Position numbers and translations under genes: made by a program. Shown here in pieces: positions 20,835 through 33,569 of a stretch of 64,000 bases of DNA. The DNA is from Sipunculus nudus (lineage: Eukaryota; Annelida; Sipuncula; Golfingiida; Sipunculidae). How positions within the stretch are numbered: position 1 is the stretch's first letter; each line of letters opens with the position of its first letter. Location: assembly GCA_026874595.1 (NCBI GenBank), contig CM049308.1:39668527-39732526 (forward strand), read 5' to 3'. The notes below the pieces were generated by a model, which was not told the DNA's origin, did not search any database, and saw only the letters and a list, made by a program, of their open reading frames with translations.

Positions 20835-21107
20835 GGTTTTCTGTTTCCCTTTACACATTTAACTGTAAAAATCCTAATTAGTTGGTCCTTCTTAGGCCAG
20901 TTGAGGCTTATAATGCAATATACGCAGCCATCAATTTCATATTCGTTTAAACGTAACTCTGCATCCAATTTCTCCTTGAATACTATCAGCAAAGATGAAA
21001 GCATGACATGATTCTTCTGCTATCGATTCTATAACACCAGCATCATTGTTGATTTGGCAGCATATGGCAGGACATCGTAGGTTAATATCAACCAACTGCA
21101 TAATAGC
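20835..21107 (-). pseudogene. Unidentified coding-like relic inside the GGTTCC-bounded element
   Basis: After a TTTGACAG acceptor-like site near 21108 the minus strand reads openly for about 55 codons in one frame (INLRCPAICCQINNDAGVIE is part). The neighbouring frame then reads KEKLDAELRLNEYEIDGCVY, ISLNWPKKDQ and on to a stop near 20835. The switch between two good frames suggests a frameshift or hidden intron. I do not recognise the family. It could be a transposase remnant or a gene fragment carried by the element. Confidence 0.3.
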
Positions 21108-21414
21108 CTGTCAAAGAGACAATTTAAATTTTCAATTGTAAGCAAAGCAATTAGATGAATTTGACTTGACATTTTTACTGTAATATTATTCTCTTTTGAA
21201 TTATTGAATGGGACATTCTCAAATTTAAAGCCAAGCAGTTTTACAAAGTTCTTTTGAATAAAGTGTAATTGATGTAAAAATAATAAAATTGTTTCAAATG
21301 TGAAAACTCAAAGTATGTGAAGTGTTCTTATTAACATTATTAAACACATTTCTAAATAAAGAAATAAATATATTAACAAATTCTATAATGAGTTCAGCCA
21401 TACGCAATGTGTGT

Positions 21415-21730
21415 GACTACCTTCATTCACTATCAGATAAAAAACAGCAAATGTGGCTGGCTTCACACTCGATGTGAATGTGCCTACCATCACTCCCTAT
21501 TAGATATCAGGTGAAATGCGGTTATCTTCACTCAGTATGTGCCTGTCTTCACTCGCAGCTGAATATCAAAAGCAAATGTGGCTGGCTTCACACTCGATGT
21601 GAATGTGCCTACCTTCACTCCCTCTTAGATATCAAGAGGAAATTTTGTTGCTTTCACTCAGTATGTGCCTGCCTTAACTTCCTGTTAGACATTAACAGTT
21701 AATGCGCTGGCCTCATACACACAAAATGCA
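21415..21730. repeat. Minisatellite with ~60-bp half units
   Basis: The block CTTCACTC(C/A)CT..TTAGATATCA alternates with GCAAATGTGGCTGGCTTCA and CAGTATGTGCCTG(C/T)CTT. The full double unit is about 125 bp and is repeated about two and a half times. The 74-codon plus-strand frame across it is simply the repeat translated. Confidence 0.8.
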
Positions 21731-22989
21731 TGTGCCAAACTTCATTTTATAACAAAGCTCAGATGACTTCAAGAAGATAATAAAGCTGGTCATATCGGTC
21801 TAGGACAAATTAAACGTGTTATAGACAATCATAAAATATATAATAAATGTATAGTTTATGACAATCTTCTCAGAGCTGGTTTTCTTGTTGCTGGGACTTT
21901 TGTTGTTATTTTAAATGCTGCATGCGTTTTTGCACTTGGCAAGATAAATTGCTTTGATACTACCACCATAACAAATTTCAACATTTCGTCTTTAGCTCTT
22001 CATACTTCATAATTGGTCTTTTGTTTAGCGAAGAGTCTTCACTCACCCTGAAAATATAGAACAATATTTATTTAGATTGAGCGGATGTGAATTGTGACAT
22101 CATTTTTTTATTTAAATCAATGGAGTTACCTACGAATCAGTGTGTTCATTTACATGTATATCATGCCTTAATGACATAGAAATATGTGACCCATTGTCAT
22201 AACGCTCCACATTATATTAGAGTCTATCATTTACACAATTGTTTGTAACATTTTTGGAGAAATGTATTGCAAATTTCAGGAATTTATAAATATAGGTCTG
22301 CATAAACCTTTATTCAATTTCATACTTATACCCAAAATAATGAAAAAAAAAAAACTTGTTGGCTATTTCAATTTAAACTCTGCATGATGACAGAAAAAGA
22401 AAGCACGACTTCATTTTCCAAGGCAAAATGCTGAATGATGAGATAATGAAGCCTGTAAGTATTAAAAAAAATAAAGTTTAAGATTGCACCATTTTAATCA
22501 AACAATGGATAAATATGAGATCAAAATAAATTGCAAACCCGAGCATGATTTTGTTGGGAAATTAATGGTTTATTTTTGTACAAATTTGAAGCAACTTTGT
22601 AAAATAATTCAACTATTACACCATAATCTTTGAGATCTCCGGCCAAGCCATTTAGCAAGTTAAAAAGAATAAATGTGTGAAAATGGCAAAAAAAAAAAAA
22701 ATTGTATATACATTCATATAATATATTTTGTAATCATTAATATTTATTTATTATTTATTTGTTCATAACATGGGACTCAAGGGGGAGGGGGTCCTAATAA
22801 TATCCATAATATTAGTGGTACTGTATTAATTTCCCATAATATTTGAGACAGCATTTTTGGTAAAAATAAATAGTACTACTTTGAATAAAGGCCCATTTTC
22901 TACTGTGTTTATATCTTAAAATTGGTCACTTATTGTAACCACATTTTCTTCGATAAATATTTCTATTGCATTTCAAACAAGTAATGTTC

Positions 22990-23235
22990 TGCTCATAATG
23001 AAATTCGGTCACATCATGTTCTTCTGTAAGAAAGGCAGCTGGTCAATCATGGTGGAAAAGTCAAAAGTGAATGTTGTCTGCATGGGAGGGTATTCTAAAG
23101 GTATTGAATCGCTGTACAGCAGGCCAAGCTGGGTCTTCATTGAAACAAAATGTATACACAGCAATGTCATAGTCATACATACAGTCCAGCAATAAACATG
23201 TCCGACCTCCTGAATCTTCACACTACTAGTGGGCC
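22990..23235. other. Open stretch on both strands, unidentified
   Basis: Both strands stay open for 65 or more codons. On the minus strand one frame reads CMYDYDIAVYTFCFNEDPAW, which looks coding, but it changes frame within about 50 codons and no borders are convincing. It may belong to the same decayed gene as the relic at 20835-21107. Confidence 0.25.
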
Positions 23236-23953
23236 GTATATTTATCCCTCCAGCAGGAAACCTGCCATCTTGTCATTTCGGGTCTATTACGGTCACTGAT
23301 GGCCAGGACTGACCAGTACAACAGATAGACAATTAAAGCCAGTCCATCAGATAAACCTGCTGATAATACATATTACAGTCGGGTCTGCTTCCAACAATTT
23401 TATAAATCAAGATCAAATAGTTTCTGTTGGTAAAAAAGTCTTATACTTATCTGATTTTCAAATATTCTTCAGTGCTGTGCCCTTTCCACATTCAGCTTCT
23501 TTTAGCAAAGAAACACGGGTATCGTGTATCGTGCGCAAAAGGTCATATGACTCCGTCTGAGGAACCCTTCACGTGGCTGTGGAACCTGCTTTATTGAAAA
23601 GAATGCTGTCGCTTGCACAGAACCATTTTAACGCATACAGAACCACCAAGTTTCCACCTGAAACTACAGAGTTCCCCAGGGATGCCCATGGAACCCTTAT
23701 TTCTGAGAGTGTGTTACATAACCTGTCATGACTGGTGCTGGCATGGCCTTGCTATACACAGCATAGGTTTCAATGGTCACATTATATTATGTAAACCTTT
23801 GTTTTTATTGTAAAGGTTAATATGAATTCATACAATTGATGTTTTTATTTCAGTTAATAAATATTTAACATGCCCATCTCAAATTCATTCTTTATTGTAT
23901 AATTTACTGGGTGTTCTGATCCATGTATTTTAATGATCTAATACATGTATTAA

Positions 23954-24380
23954 ACAAGGGACCCATGGGTCACTGTGCTCAGCTGAAGTTGACCTTGAAG
24001 GTAAAAATCTAAAATAATATCAAATGGAGATAAAGTGTAAGAGGAAGAGGTAATATAGGCTATGGTTAGTTTATATGATTTGTTTGTATTGATGAGCAAA
24101 AAATTGTTGCAAATAATATTATGTGACCTAACCATGTGTTTCCTATGTTGAAACTGAAGCATGTGAGCAGTTTGTGAACAAATGATCTGTACTATTACCA
24201 TGATCACTAGTTGGCTTTTTGATTAACTGTTGACATTTCAGTAGTTTACACATTTGTTTAATTGAATCTATTTTTTTGCATAATATATATTATTTAATAT
24301 ATATGTATTTTTTTTATTTTATGACATGTATACAGTTGAAATATATCTAATTAACAACATAAATACAGGGTAAATAAAGG
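23954..24380 (+). mobile_element. Family A element, 5' part
   Basis: It starts ACAAGGGACCCATGGGTCAC, TGTGCTCAGCTGAAGTTGAC and continues through an uninterrupted AAAATCTAAAATAATATCAA block. That makes it the reference for the empty site of the nested insertion at 9901-13520. The 3' part is missing or decayed. Confidence 0.8.
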
Positions 24381-24644
24381 CTGATCTCCAATTCTGCTGA
24401 GGTAGGAAAGTAATGAACAAATGTTTGTATCAGATCCACATTTTTTTATCACATCAATATTTTTTATTATAAGTTTACATTTCTATACATTTCCAATATA
24501 ACATATATAACTGAATATAAAAGTTGATTCATAATTTTCAATTGCATTTTCATAAATCTCAATCTCGTCAGATAACACCACATCATACATACAAATGTTT
24601 ATTTATTTTTTACCACAAAAATAAATCTTTAAATCTGCAAAACA

Positions 24645-25972
24645 ACTAGATATTTCTTGGCACCGCAGGTGCCATAGTATCCCCAGACAATTAATCCCCC
24701 CCCCCTCTTTAAGAATAGACCCCCATCTTCAGCAACAATTAATATCAGACCACACTCATAGAAAAGGTCACTCTCATAGAAAAGGTCATGACCCCAATTT
24801 CAATATACATCATCCCAAACCAATGTCTATGTAAATGCATAATATGAAAGAAATTTGTCCATTAGTTTTTGACTTGTAATGCTCACAGTACTGTTAAGTG
24901 GCAATAATGGGGTATTAAACGGCACGAAAACAAGTAAAAGAATAACAGGTGGCGCCACCTGTTTCCGGTACATGACAATACTATCCAAGATCTTCAATCA
25001 AGTTGAATTTTGGACCAATCCATGCATCCCTTATTGAGATATTAATGATTTTGTGTAATTTTCACCATATATGGCAATATTCAAGGTCAAGGCCACTCTA
25101 ATTGAAAGGCCATAACCCCAATTTATATATACATCATCCCATAACCCTTGTCTATGTACATGAATAATATGAAAGAAATCTGTCTGATAGTTTTTGACTT
25201 ATAATGCCCACAGTACTGGATAGTGGCAATTATGGGGGTATTAAACGGCACGAAAACAAGTAAAAGAATGACAGGTGGCGCCACCTGTTTCCGGTACATG
25301 ACATTACTATCCTAGATCTTCGGTCAAGTTGATTTTTGGACCAATCCATGTATCCCTTTATTGAGATATTAATGATTTTGTGTGATTTTCACCATATATG
25401 GCAATATTCAAGGTCAAGGCCACTCATAGGAAAGGTCATGACCCCAATTTAAATAAACATCATCCCATAACCAATATTTATGTATATGCATAATATTAAA
25501 GAAATCTGTCCATTAGTGTTTGACTTATAATGCTCACAGTACTGTCAAGTAGCAATTTTGGGGGTATTAAACGGCACGAAAACAAGTACAGAATAATAGG
25601 TGGCGCCACCAGTTTCTGGAACCTGACAACCCTATCCATGATCTTCCATCAACTTGATTTTTGGATCAATCCATGCAAGATTTCTTGAGCTATTTAAGAA
25701 TTTGTGTGATTTTCCCCAAAATTAGACATATTCAAGGTCAAGGACACTCCCCTAATCAAGGTCATGACCTCATTTTAAATAGTTGTCGTCCTCTCACCCA
25801 TATCTATACATATATCAAGTTTGGTAAAGATCCGTGAAATATTTTTGAGTTATCACGCCAACAAGATTTATATGCGGCGGCGGCGGCGGCGGTGGTGGTG
25901 GCGGCGGCGGCGGCGGCGGCGGGACCGGTATGAAAACATAGTATCCCCCGACTTTGTCTGGGGATACAATAA
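24645..25972 (+). mobile_element. Palindrome-ended element with ~315-bp repeats and CGG tract (family D)
   Basis: The left end is ACTAGAT, then the palindrome GGCACCGCAGGTGCC and GTATCCCCAGACAA. The right end is a GCGG/GGT microsatellite, a short spacer, GTATCCCCCGAC, and TTGTCTGGGGATAC, the exact reverse complement of the left subterminal repeat. Inside are about three ~315-bp units, each with GGTGGCGCCACC (near 24953, 25274, 25601) followed by a TTTC.GG block. AAGGTCAAGG occurs near 25084, 25410 and 25734. The layout matches families A and F although the sequence is unrelated. Confidence 0.8.
25873..25923. repeat. CGG/GGT microsatellite near the 3' end of family D
   Basis: An almost pure GCGG-GGT-GCGG tract. 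It occupies the position that GACG repeats hold in families A, C and F. The Arg-rich ORF across it is an artefact. Confidence 0.95.
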
Positions 25973-26271
25973 ATATATAAAAAAAATACTTGATTTATAT
26001 TTCACAATTTTAAATTGTGTCTTTATTTATCCATAATGTGCTTCATATTTTATAAATTTAAGCATACTGATGGGTTAAATTATATTTGTTATAATCATTT
26101 AAAAGAAAATTGATTTCTTTAAACATGCTACATAAACACAACATGGCATCTTCTGGATTACATCTTTTAAAGGAAAGTTTTTGTATATTGGAGTGGTAAC
26201 AGCATTACAATTAAGGAGATACAGTGAAAACAATAACAATTACTGCATAACACTTGGTGGGTTGGGTTTTT

Positions 26272-27114
26272 CCGGGGGGGGGGAGGATTGGGGTGGTGAT
26301 ATGAAAATAACAGTTCACCTTTCACAGCAGGAGATCTCCCCCAGTGACTGTAACAAATCAGAAACCCCTTGCATAGCTGAATTCCAGTGACCTGGAGTGG
26401 GACCCTGCATCTTTAATCTGTTATCAAAGGAAATGACTACAATAGAGCCTCAAGCAAAAAATAAGTAACAAGACTAATTTTCAAGCTTTTTTCAAATTTC
26501 AGATTTAAACAAATTGAATACTTATGTTTACATGATGTGAAAATTAAATCAATGGTACTAACAGGAAAAAAAGTGCCATGGTCATAGTTGGGCAAAACTT
26601 AAGGTACTGATTTTATTTTTATGCTAATAACTTAAAAAATTTACAAAATTCAGATCTAATTTTGGGTAAACAATTGAATCGTAATCAAACATAGTTATAT
26701 ACTTGGGAAAATAGACTCTAGTTTTAAAATTTTTCATGTTAAGTGAGTAAATATTTTTCCTGATTTTTTATAAAGTCTATTATGTTTGGGCCCATAACTT
26801 TAAAATAATTAAACTTAATAGACTTAATTTCTTGCATGTACACAGGATTATATAGAGGAATATTCATGTTAAATATGAGGAAAAACAGATGAGTGGTTTT
26901 GATATTAGGCATTTTTTCCTTAATTTCTCAAATGAACGAAGTCGCAAAGACACAGTTTTCGGCTTGGCAGGAGATCCTGGGGACATCTAACATTATGCCG
27001 AATTTTGGATTCCTAGGTCTAAACGTGCCAGATCTACGGAGGGACGGACGAACGTCGGACAATGGACCACGACTATACTTCATGCAGATGACTTATAATC
27101 AGCTGAGCTAAAAA
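26272..27114 (+). mobile_element. Family A element, 3' part with poly-G tract
   Basis: It starts at a run of 10 G and follows the 3843-4716 copy: CTGATTTTATTTTTATGC, CAGATCTAATTTTGGGTAAA, a TTCCTTAATTTCTCAAA block, a short GGACGGACG tract, CAATGGACCACGACTAT, and the TCAGCTGAGCTAAAAA terminus. Confidence 0.75.
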
Positions 27115-28132
27115 TCAATTTTATCAATAAATTAACATCTTTAACAATTTGTTTATTTTATATGGTTTTAATAAGATTCCCGCTATATTTGGCTTGTAGA
27201 CAGAAGTGAAAATTATCACAATAATTTTATTTTTTTAATGGAAATTGAACCCATAAAACTTGTAATTTTTAACATTCTTTTAATTTGTGAAATATATTAT
27301 ATCCCGGATTATAACAATTTGATGGACCAAAATTGATGAATGATAAATATGATGTTATATGGTTTTACTTATGGTTATAAGAATCCTACCATTTTTGGTG
27401 AGTACATTAATGTGAATGTTTTCAAAAGTTAATTAAACAGTTTATTCTTTTAATATATATTAACCAATTTTAATTTGTGACATTGACTAAAAATGAATAA
27501 ATACTCATTAAATAAAATTTATATAATGAAACTGCCAAAATGGTGTATACTTGCAACATCAGACTTAGGCAGGATAAATGTTAGGTATCATATTGTCACA
27601 TTAAATTATTTGAAACTTTTGTGAAACTTGTTATCATATTTCATTTTTGGCCACATATTGTAAATGGTTTCAGTTAATTTTACATTTTTTTTTTCTTTAA
27701 GAAAGGGTAACATTTGATATAACTCCTAGAACCAATTTCTTATTTTCCTTTGTCATTTGATTATTAACCATGCGTCACATGTAAAAGTATATTACTTCTT
27801 GTGCCTGTTTCAGTCATTTAGTTTAGATAATTTATTGAGATATGTTGTCACCTTTATTGTATCAAGCTTCTCTAAAAGATTAAGTGCATGTTAAACTACT
27901 ACACACTTATTTATAGACTACCTTGGATTCTGGACTTACTTTCAATAAATATATATATTATGTAAATACTATGATGCCATATTAGACAGAATAACTGAGT
28001 TTTTGATAGGATTATGCATGTTTACAATTTACATATACATAAAAGAAAGTTTGGTTGTAAAAAATTTAATTTAATGCCAAAAATTTAAGTTCTCTAATAT
28101 GTATAGTAAATCCTGAGTTACAAGAATGTAAA
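27115..28132. other. AT-rich gene-free stretch
   Basis: I see no exon, no tandem repeat and no transposon end here. Confidence 0.6.
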
Positions 28133-28590
28133 ACAAAGAATCTGTGGGTCACGGCACGGATTCTATGACCTTGGCTTTTGGCCTCATGACCCCTAAATCA
28201 AAAGGGTTCTTACTTTAGTGATGGGCCATATAATAGTCAAGTTTGAAACCAATATTTCAGTCCTTTGATCTCATGACCCCAAAATCAATCAGATTGATTT
28301 TCTATTTGCACGTCACCTATATTTGCTAGATGTAAGGTTTGGGGTGAAATGTCTTGCTTAAAATGCACCCAAAATCTTTATAAATAAGTGGGTCCTCTGT
28401 GTTAAATCTTTGACCTCTTGACCCAAAAATCAACAGAGTTCTTGCTATACAGGTGGGCCATATATTACTAAGTTTGAAATTGACATGTCTAAACTTGAGT
28501 TATCATCACGAAACAAATTTAAACGGACATACAGAAAAACGAACCAATGGACAGACGGACAAGGTGATTACTATAGGGCATCCACTTGTT
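28133..28590 (+). mobile_element. Possible further palindrome-ended element (family E), 0.46 kb
   Basis: It starts ACAAAGAATCTGTGGGTCAC with a GAATC..GATTC pairing, includes TGACCTTGGC and GGCCATATA blocks repeated near 28225 and 28447, and ends with a GACAGACGGACAAGG tract and CTATAGGGC. No matching subterminal repeat was found. Confidence 0.45.
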
Positions 28591-28599
28591 CTATTAGGT

Positions 28600-28990
28600 C
28601 CCAAATAACACATGGTTTCATGACACTAGATAAAATCACATTTGCAAATCTGATAGTTTCAATATAATGTGGTAGTCTCATAAAAATCATATAAAAAAAA
28701 AGAAAAAAAAATACAGGTGGCGCCACCGGTCTTCAGGAACTCAAGAAACCAGTCATAATCAATAAACACACCAGGTTTTTGGGACACTAGATGAAACCAC
28801 AGTTGAGAAAAAGTCATAATTGCTGTCATTTAACGGTCTCAAAAACAGTAAAAAAAAATCTTAAAAATAAGAAAAAAGTGGCGCCACCAGTTTTCGGGAA
28901 CTGACAAACCTTGTCATGGTCATCTTCAAGGCAAGATTCAGGGCAATTCATGTATTAGTTATCAAGGTTTTGAATCAAATTTTCGATTAT
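28600..28990. repeat. Two diverged ~165-bp units with the GGTGGCGCCACC palindrome
   Basis: GACACTAGAT(A/G)AAA(T/C)CACA recurs near 28622 and 28785, followed by an A-rich stretch and GTGGCGCCACC (28719 and 28880). The surrounding sequence differs from families A, D and F. Confidence 0.6.
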
Positions 28991-29582
28991 TCGGGGGGGG
29001 GGGGGGGCGTATTTACCAGCCCCATAGCTCGGAGTGACCTAATGGTTCCAATGCGACTTTTTATTGACTTCCCTGGATCTAGCTGACCACTTTAATGAGA
29101 GCTGAGTAGCAATGAATCACATCCTTAAGTATTTTCTGTCATTTTTGTAAAATGCACAGTGAAAATATGATTGGTTAAATAATAATTTTTTTATCATTTA
29201 TATTTTATTAATTAATTCATACCCCTTTAAATCACCAACTGTAATTTACATAAAATTATTGAAACAGTTTTTAAACACATTTCCCCAAATTTTTCTTTTT
29301 ACATTGGTCCGATTTTTTTTTTTTTCACTTAAAACTGCTTACTCTTATTTTTACAAATGGTATCTTAAGATTGTTTTACAAATATATTCATAAAAGTATC
29401 TATATATACAATATAACTTTCGCGTACAGCCACACTTAAATGCAACAATATCCTATATCAAGGCTAGATTTCCCGGCCCCATTTGATTCCTAACCCTGCA
29501 TGCTCATTGCTGTATTATAAGGCCTCTCCCTTTTTCCCTTTTTATTACATTTTTTAGTCCCAGTGGCGTCCTGTATAAAGGA

Positions 29583-29668
<86 letters not shown>

Positions 29669-30397
29669 AATAATTCAACCTGAAATATAAATTAAGGAAA
29701 GAATTGATATATGTTAAATTTGATTTTTAAATAAGGACCATATCGTTTAAAATTTGTCGTCCACAAGTGACTGCACCTTAATGTAATACATGCAGTACGT
29801 TCAGTACATCAAAATTAGTTTTACCTAATACTTTATTCATTCATTTTATTTTAATATTCAATTTTGCCATTTTTTTTTTTTTTTACTCAACTTCAATGTT
29901 ATTTAGAAATAGGCCTATATGAATGTGATTAAAATGCTATGTTCGTGTGCGTCATTAATGTCATTATAAAGTAGATAATGAAGACGAAATAAGAGGGGAG
30001 GGCAACATGCTATTTGTCAGGATATAGTAAGGCTTAAGTGAATAAGGGCATTAGAAGACAGCCTAAGCACTGTAATGGCTCAAGTTTATAAATGAAGTGA
30101 GGAAGAAAGAGAGAGGGAGGAGGTGGGGTAATATGGTCTGTGTATAGGGCATGTTAATCTAAGGAATGCAGCAGGTTCAGTCTAGGTCAGACAATTATGG
30201 CTTTGGCTTCCTTGCTTGTGGAGTTCGCGTAATGCCCCCTGACATGCAGCTCCTCAGGATCCAGTCACACTGATATGTCACACTATTATGATCAACTACT
30301 TGTATAGAAAACTTAGTATATAATCTCACACACAGACACACACACACATTTGAATACATATATACACAAATACCGGTTATTAAAAAACACTTACACA

Positions 30398-30445
<48 letters not shown>

Positions 30446-31107
30446 TATAACATATATGGATTTATTAAATTAACCTTATAACCACATTTCAGACCATCTT
30501 TTTTGTATAAACAGTAGGTCAAGATACTATTGAATCTGACTGGCTAGCTGGCCAGGAAACCTCCCCGTTTACTTTTACCAAGGAAACGGCTGATTTTTAT
30601 GCAACCCGCACAATTAGTCTTGTTAAAATTATGTACCAATTTTTTTTATCATATAGCTTTGTAGGTATTAAAGCAGGAAGGAATGAAGAACAAAGATATA
30701 CTCACAATGCTTGAACAGGTGTCTCGGTGGTTTCGGCTGCAATGCTTAGTTTCCCGCCAGAATGTTGGCATCACAAGGACACAGAAAATAAAGCAGCCCC
30801 AGTGCCAGGGGGCGAGGGGTTACCGGTACACGAGTGCGCCTAAGCGGATCATTTGACAAGTGACATATGACAGTTGATGTGAGAGGGCCGCAGTGCTCAC
30901 AGAATGAGCTTGCTATCATGTACAGTCCACCAATTAATGGTTCCTGGTTAAATTGCAAGTTTGGAAATGATAGCAGTCTAACCAGATTCTTGATTGATAG
31001 CAGTTTAAATATACATCAGAAAGGAATGTATGTGCATTTGTTAATGCATGTATAAACCATTATATAACATATCTTTATTCCCCTTTTAGCTTAATCTATT
31101 ATACAGG

Positions 31108-31152
<45 letters not shown>

Positions 31153-31270
31153 CAATTAAATATTGACTCTCCTTGTATGTATCAGATTTTAAAATGTTAA
31201 TAAATATTAACAATATATTTATGGCAGGTTTAATATTCATCCGACAAATAAGCACAATGTACGGTCATAC

Positions 31271-31340
<70 letters not shown>

Positions 31341-33507
31341 CAAGGGCAACGGGTTGTTAGGTCATTGCTGATCAGTACTGCATGCAGCTAAACTAATCCC
31401 TCCCCCCCCCCTTTTACGTATATCATTCTGTCTTGAATACACTATTTTTTGGAACACTCAGCAATCTTTTTGTTGTTTGAGAACACGTCCATTGCAGAAC
31501 CGCTGGTCTCATTTAAACAAGCAATTAAGGATCTGGGTATAGTAATTTTTAGCGCAATTGTACTTTCACTGAAAGTGAATTATGATTTATTGACAATTGT
31601 ATTACCATAAACAAATATTAACAGCTGCTTCTATGACTGTAAAATTCATGTAGAGCAATAAAATTACAAGCATATCCAAAGGTGATGTGCAGGGTTAAGA
31701 ACATCCACATTGACAATCGTAATATAAATTAAATATAAAATGTTGAATAGTACTGTTTACTATGATATAAATTTTTCACTATATGTGTGTATAGGTTGGG
31801 GGGGGGGGGGGCTTAACGATATAGAGAAAGGTATAATATAGATGAAATAATTTCATATATAAGAAGAAACATTTCATCATAATAACCTTAAAACATTTTA
31901 AAAGCATCATATAGAAATATTCTAATTGATTAAATTGTAATTTTAATTTCTACCTTTAAAGACAATATATATGCATTACCATATATAAGAAAATTTATAT
32001 TCAATTTTGCTGGTTGTATATAGAATGTATAACTTTTATGATTCAAACATTTTCCCATTAAAGCCATTTTTATATTAAAAACTGTTTAGGGCATAATTAT
32101 GAAAGGGTTACATCATTTGTTTCCTGTAAAACATTCTTAATTTTTTTGATATATAACGAAAGTCTTTTGTTGAAATGTTTTAAAAGTATTTGATGTGCTA
32201 CATAGTCAACACCTACAACAAGACAAAATCAACAATGCCATACTTTAGCATAACGTTGGTGTAATAGTGTAAGAGGGAACAAATTCATATCCCACCGATA
32301 CCAAATATTTTACCGAGTTTTGATGTTTATAGCGGTAACTGCATGCTGCCTCTAGCTGCCATTTATTTCAAGGCCCGTTGTTATACTCTTACAAATATAT
32401 ATCTACTTTCATATTGCAGAAATTTATTATTTTATTACTTTCTTACAACCATGCAGATAATTTGCATGATTATATACATGGACATTACCACTGTGATGAT
32501 CACACATATTAAAACAAACATTGCATGCAGTTTTTTTAAAATCTGCAATAGTTTTTTTACTATTATTTTTATAATCTTTTAAGCAAATATTTTTATGTTT
32601 TTATGTAACTAACTACGGACATGATTATAATGTAATGTATGATTGTCTAAAATAAAATAATAATAAAAATGATGATATTTTAAAATAATAATATCTGTTT
32701 ACACTTTTTATTTTTTTTTTTGTGTTTTAAGGATTTATTAAAACTCAAATTATGAATTTCAAGAGACTACTTAAAAATGCATTTATTATAACCTGTATGC
32801 AAACATGACCTCGGTCTGTCTCCATGTCTGTGCCTCTTAGAAATTATATCCTGTTTTTTTTTTTACATGTTTCCATCATGCATTTCCCGATGTTAGCTAC
32901 CCAAAGTTTGTTCTCAGCTTCATTTGTTGATCCCATATCTTATGCCCATGCAGTTTTTATAAAGTCATGCGTAAACCAACCCGCCAAAACTCCTAATGGT
33001 TTATACCCAATTATTTTTATTAAAATTGGAACTAAGCCGGCTCGGTTGGTTTCCCCCTTCTCATATGGGTCTGAATTAATAAAAGTACAATAAAATGCAC
33101 TATTACCATTTTTATTTTGTTCCCTGAATTTACATAAACTTCTGCCAGGAAAACAAAGCTTCTAAATTTTATAATGTATTTTATTGCTGGGTATAATAGT
33201 GCCGTCATGCACCTCATGAAAATGTTGATAGAGTACGTCTTTAATTTAAGCAATTTAATAACAGCAATACACAAGTATTTGACCTTCACAATGATTTATG
33301 ACATTATATGTATTGCATATCATTTGAAACACACTTCATGCCCTTGTATCATTAAAAAATATTTAAGGCCAAATAAAAATGATTCCCTAAAAAGCATGCA
33401 TGCACTCTTATACCTAAAAATATTGATGCCAGTTTGACGTCAATTTGACATCTAAAACTTGACATCGATTCGATGTCATATGAACATTAATTAGATTGAC
33501 GAATATT

Positions 33508-33509
<2 letters not shown>
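28991..33509. other. AT-rich gene-free stretch with many microsatellites
   Basis: It contains G runs at about 28993-29007 and 31797-31811, TA/TG at 29585-29667, CA near 30334, and TA at 30401-30441, 31110-31150 and 31316-31340. A perfect TAA run lies at 31271-31313. Around 30700-30860 composition is more balanced: the minus strand has TTTCCCGCC-related sequence on its complement and a GTGAGTAT donor-like site near 30705, which could mark a non-coding first exon. I support no gene here. Confidence 0.6.

Positions 33510-33566
<57 letters not shown>
33510..33566. repeat. TA microsatellite
   Basis: An uninterrupted TA run of about 28 units touching the left end of the next element. Confidence 0.95.

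Positions 33567-33569
<3 letters not shown>

Larger units (their letters stand above)
20130..23700. mobile_element. Element bounded by inverted GGTTCC/GGAACC clusters
   Basis: The left edge starts AAGGGTTCTAAGTGGAACCC and carries more than ten GGTTC or GGAAC motifs in 160 bp (20139-20300). The right edge (23555-23697) has a looser inverted counterpart ending CATGGAACCCTT. The 3.3-kb interior contains a minisatellite and fragments that look coding on the minus strand. No target duplication is clear and the class is unknown. The two clusters could also be independent short palindromic repeats. Confidence 0.5.

Noticed and set aside
25821-26036. Arg-rich ORF
   Set aside because: Translation of the CGG microsatellite at the end of a transposon.
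31173-31391. ORF with a run of 14 Asn
   Set aside because: Translation of a TAA microsatellite followed by a TA run.
32343-33437. Three ORFs of 79-89 codons on both strands
   Set aside because: AT-rich, hydrophobic by composition, overlapping on opposite strands, with no recognisable domain or exon borders.
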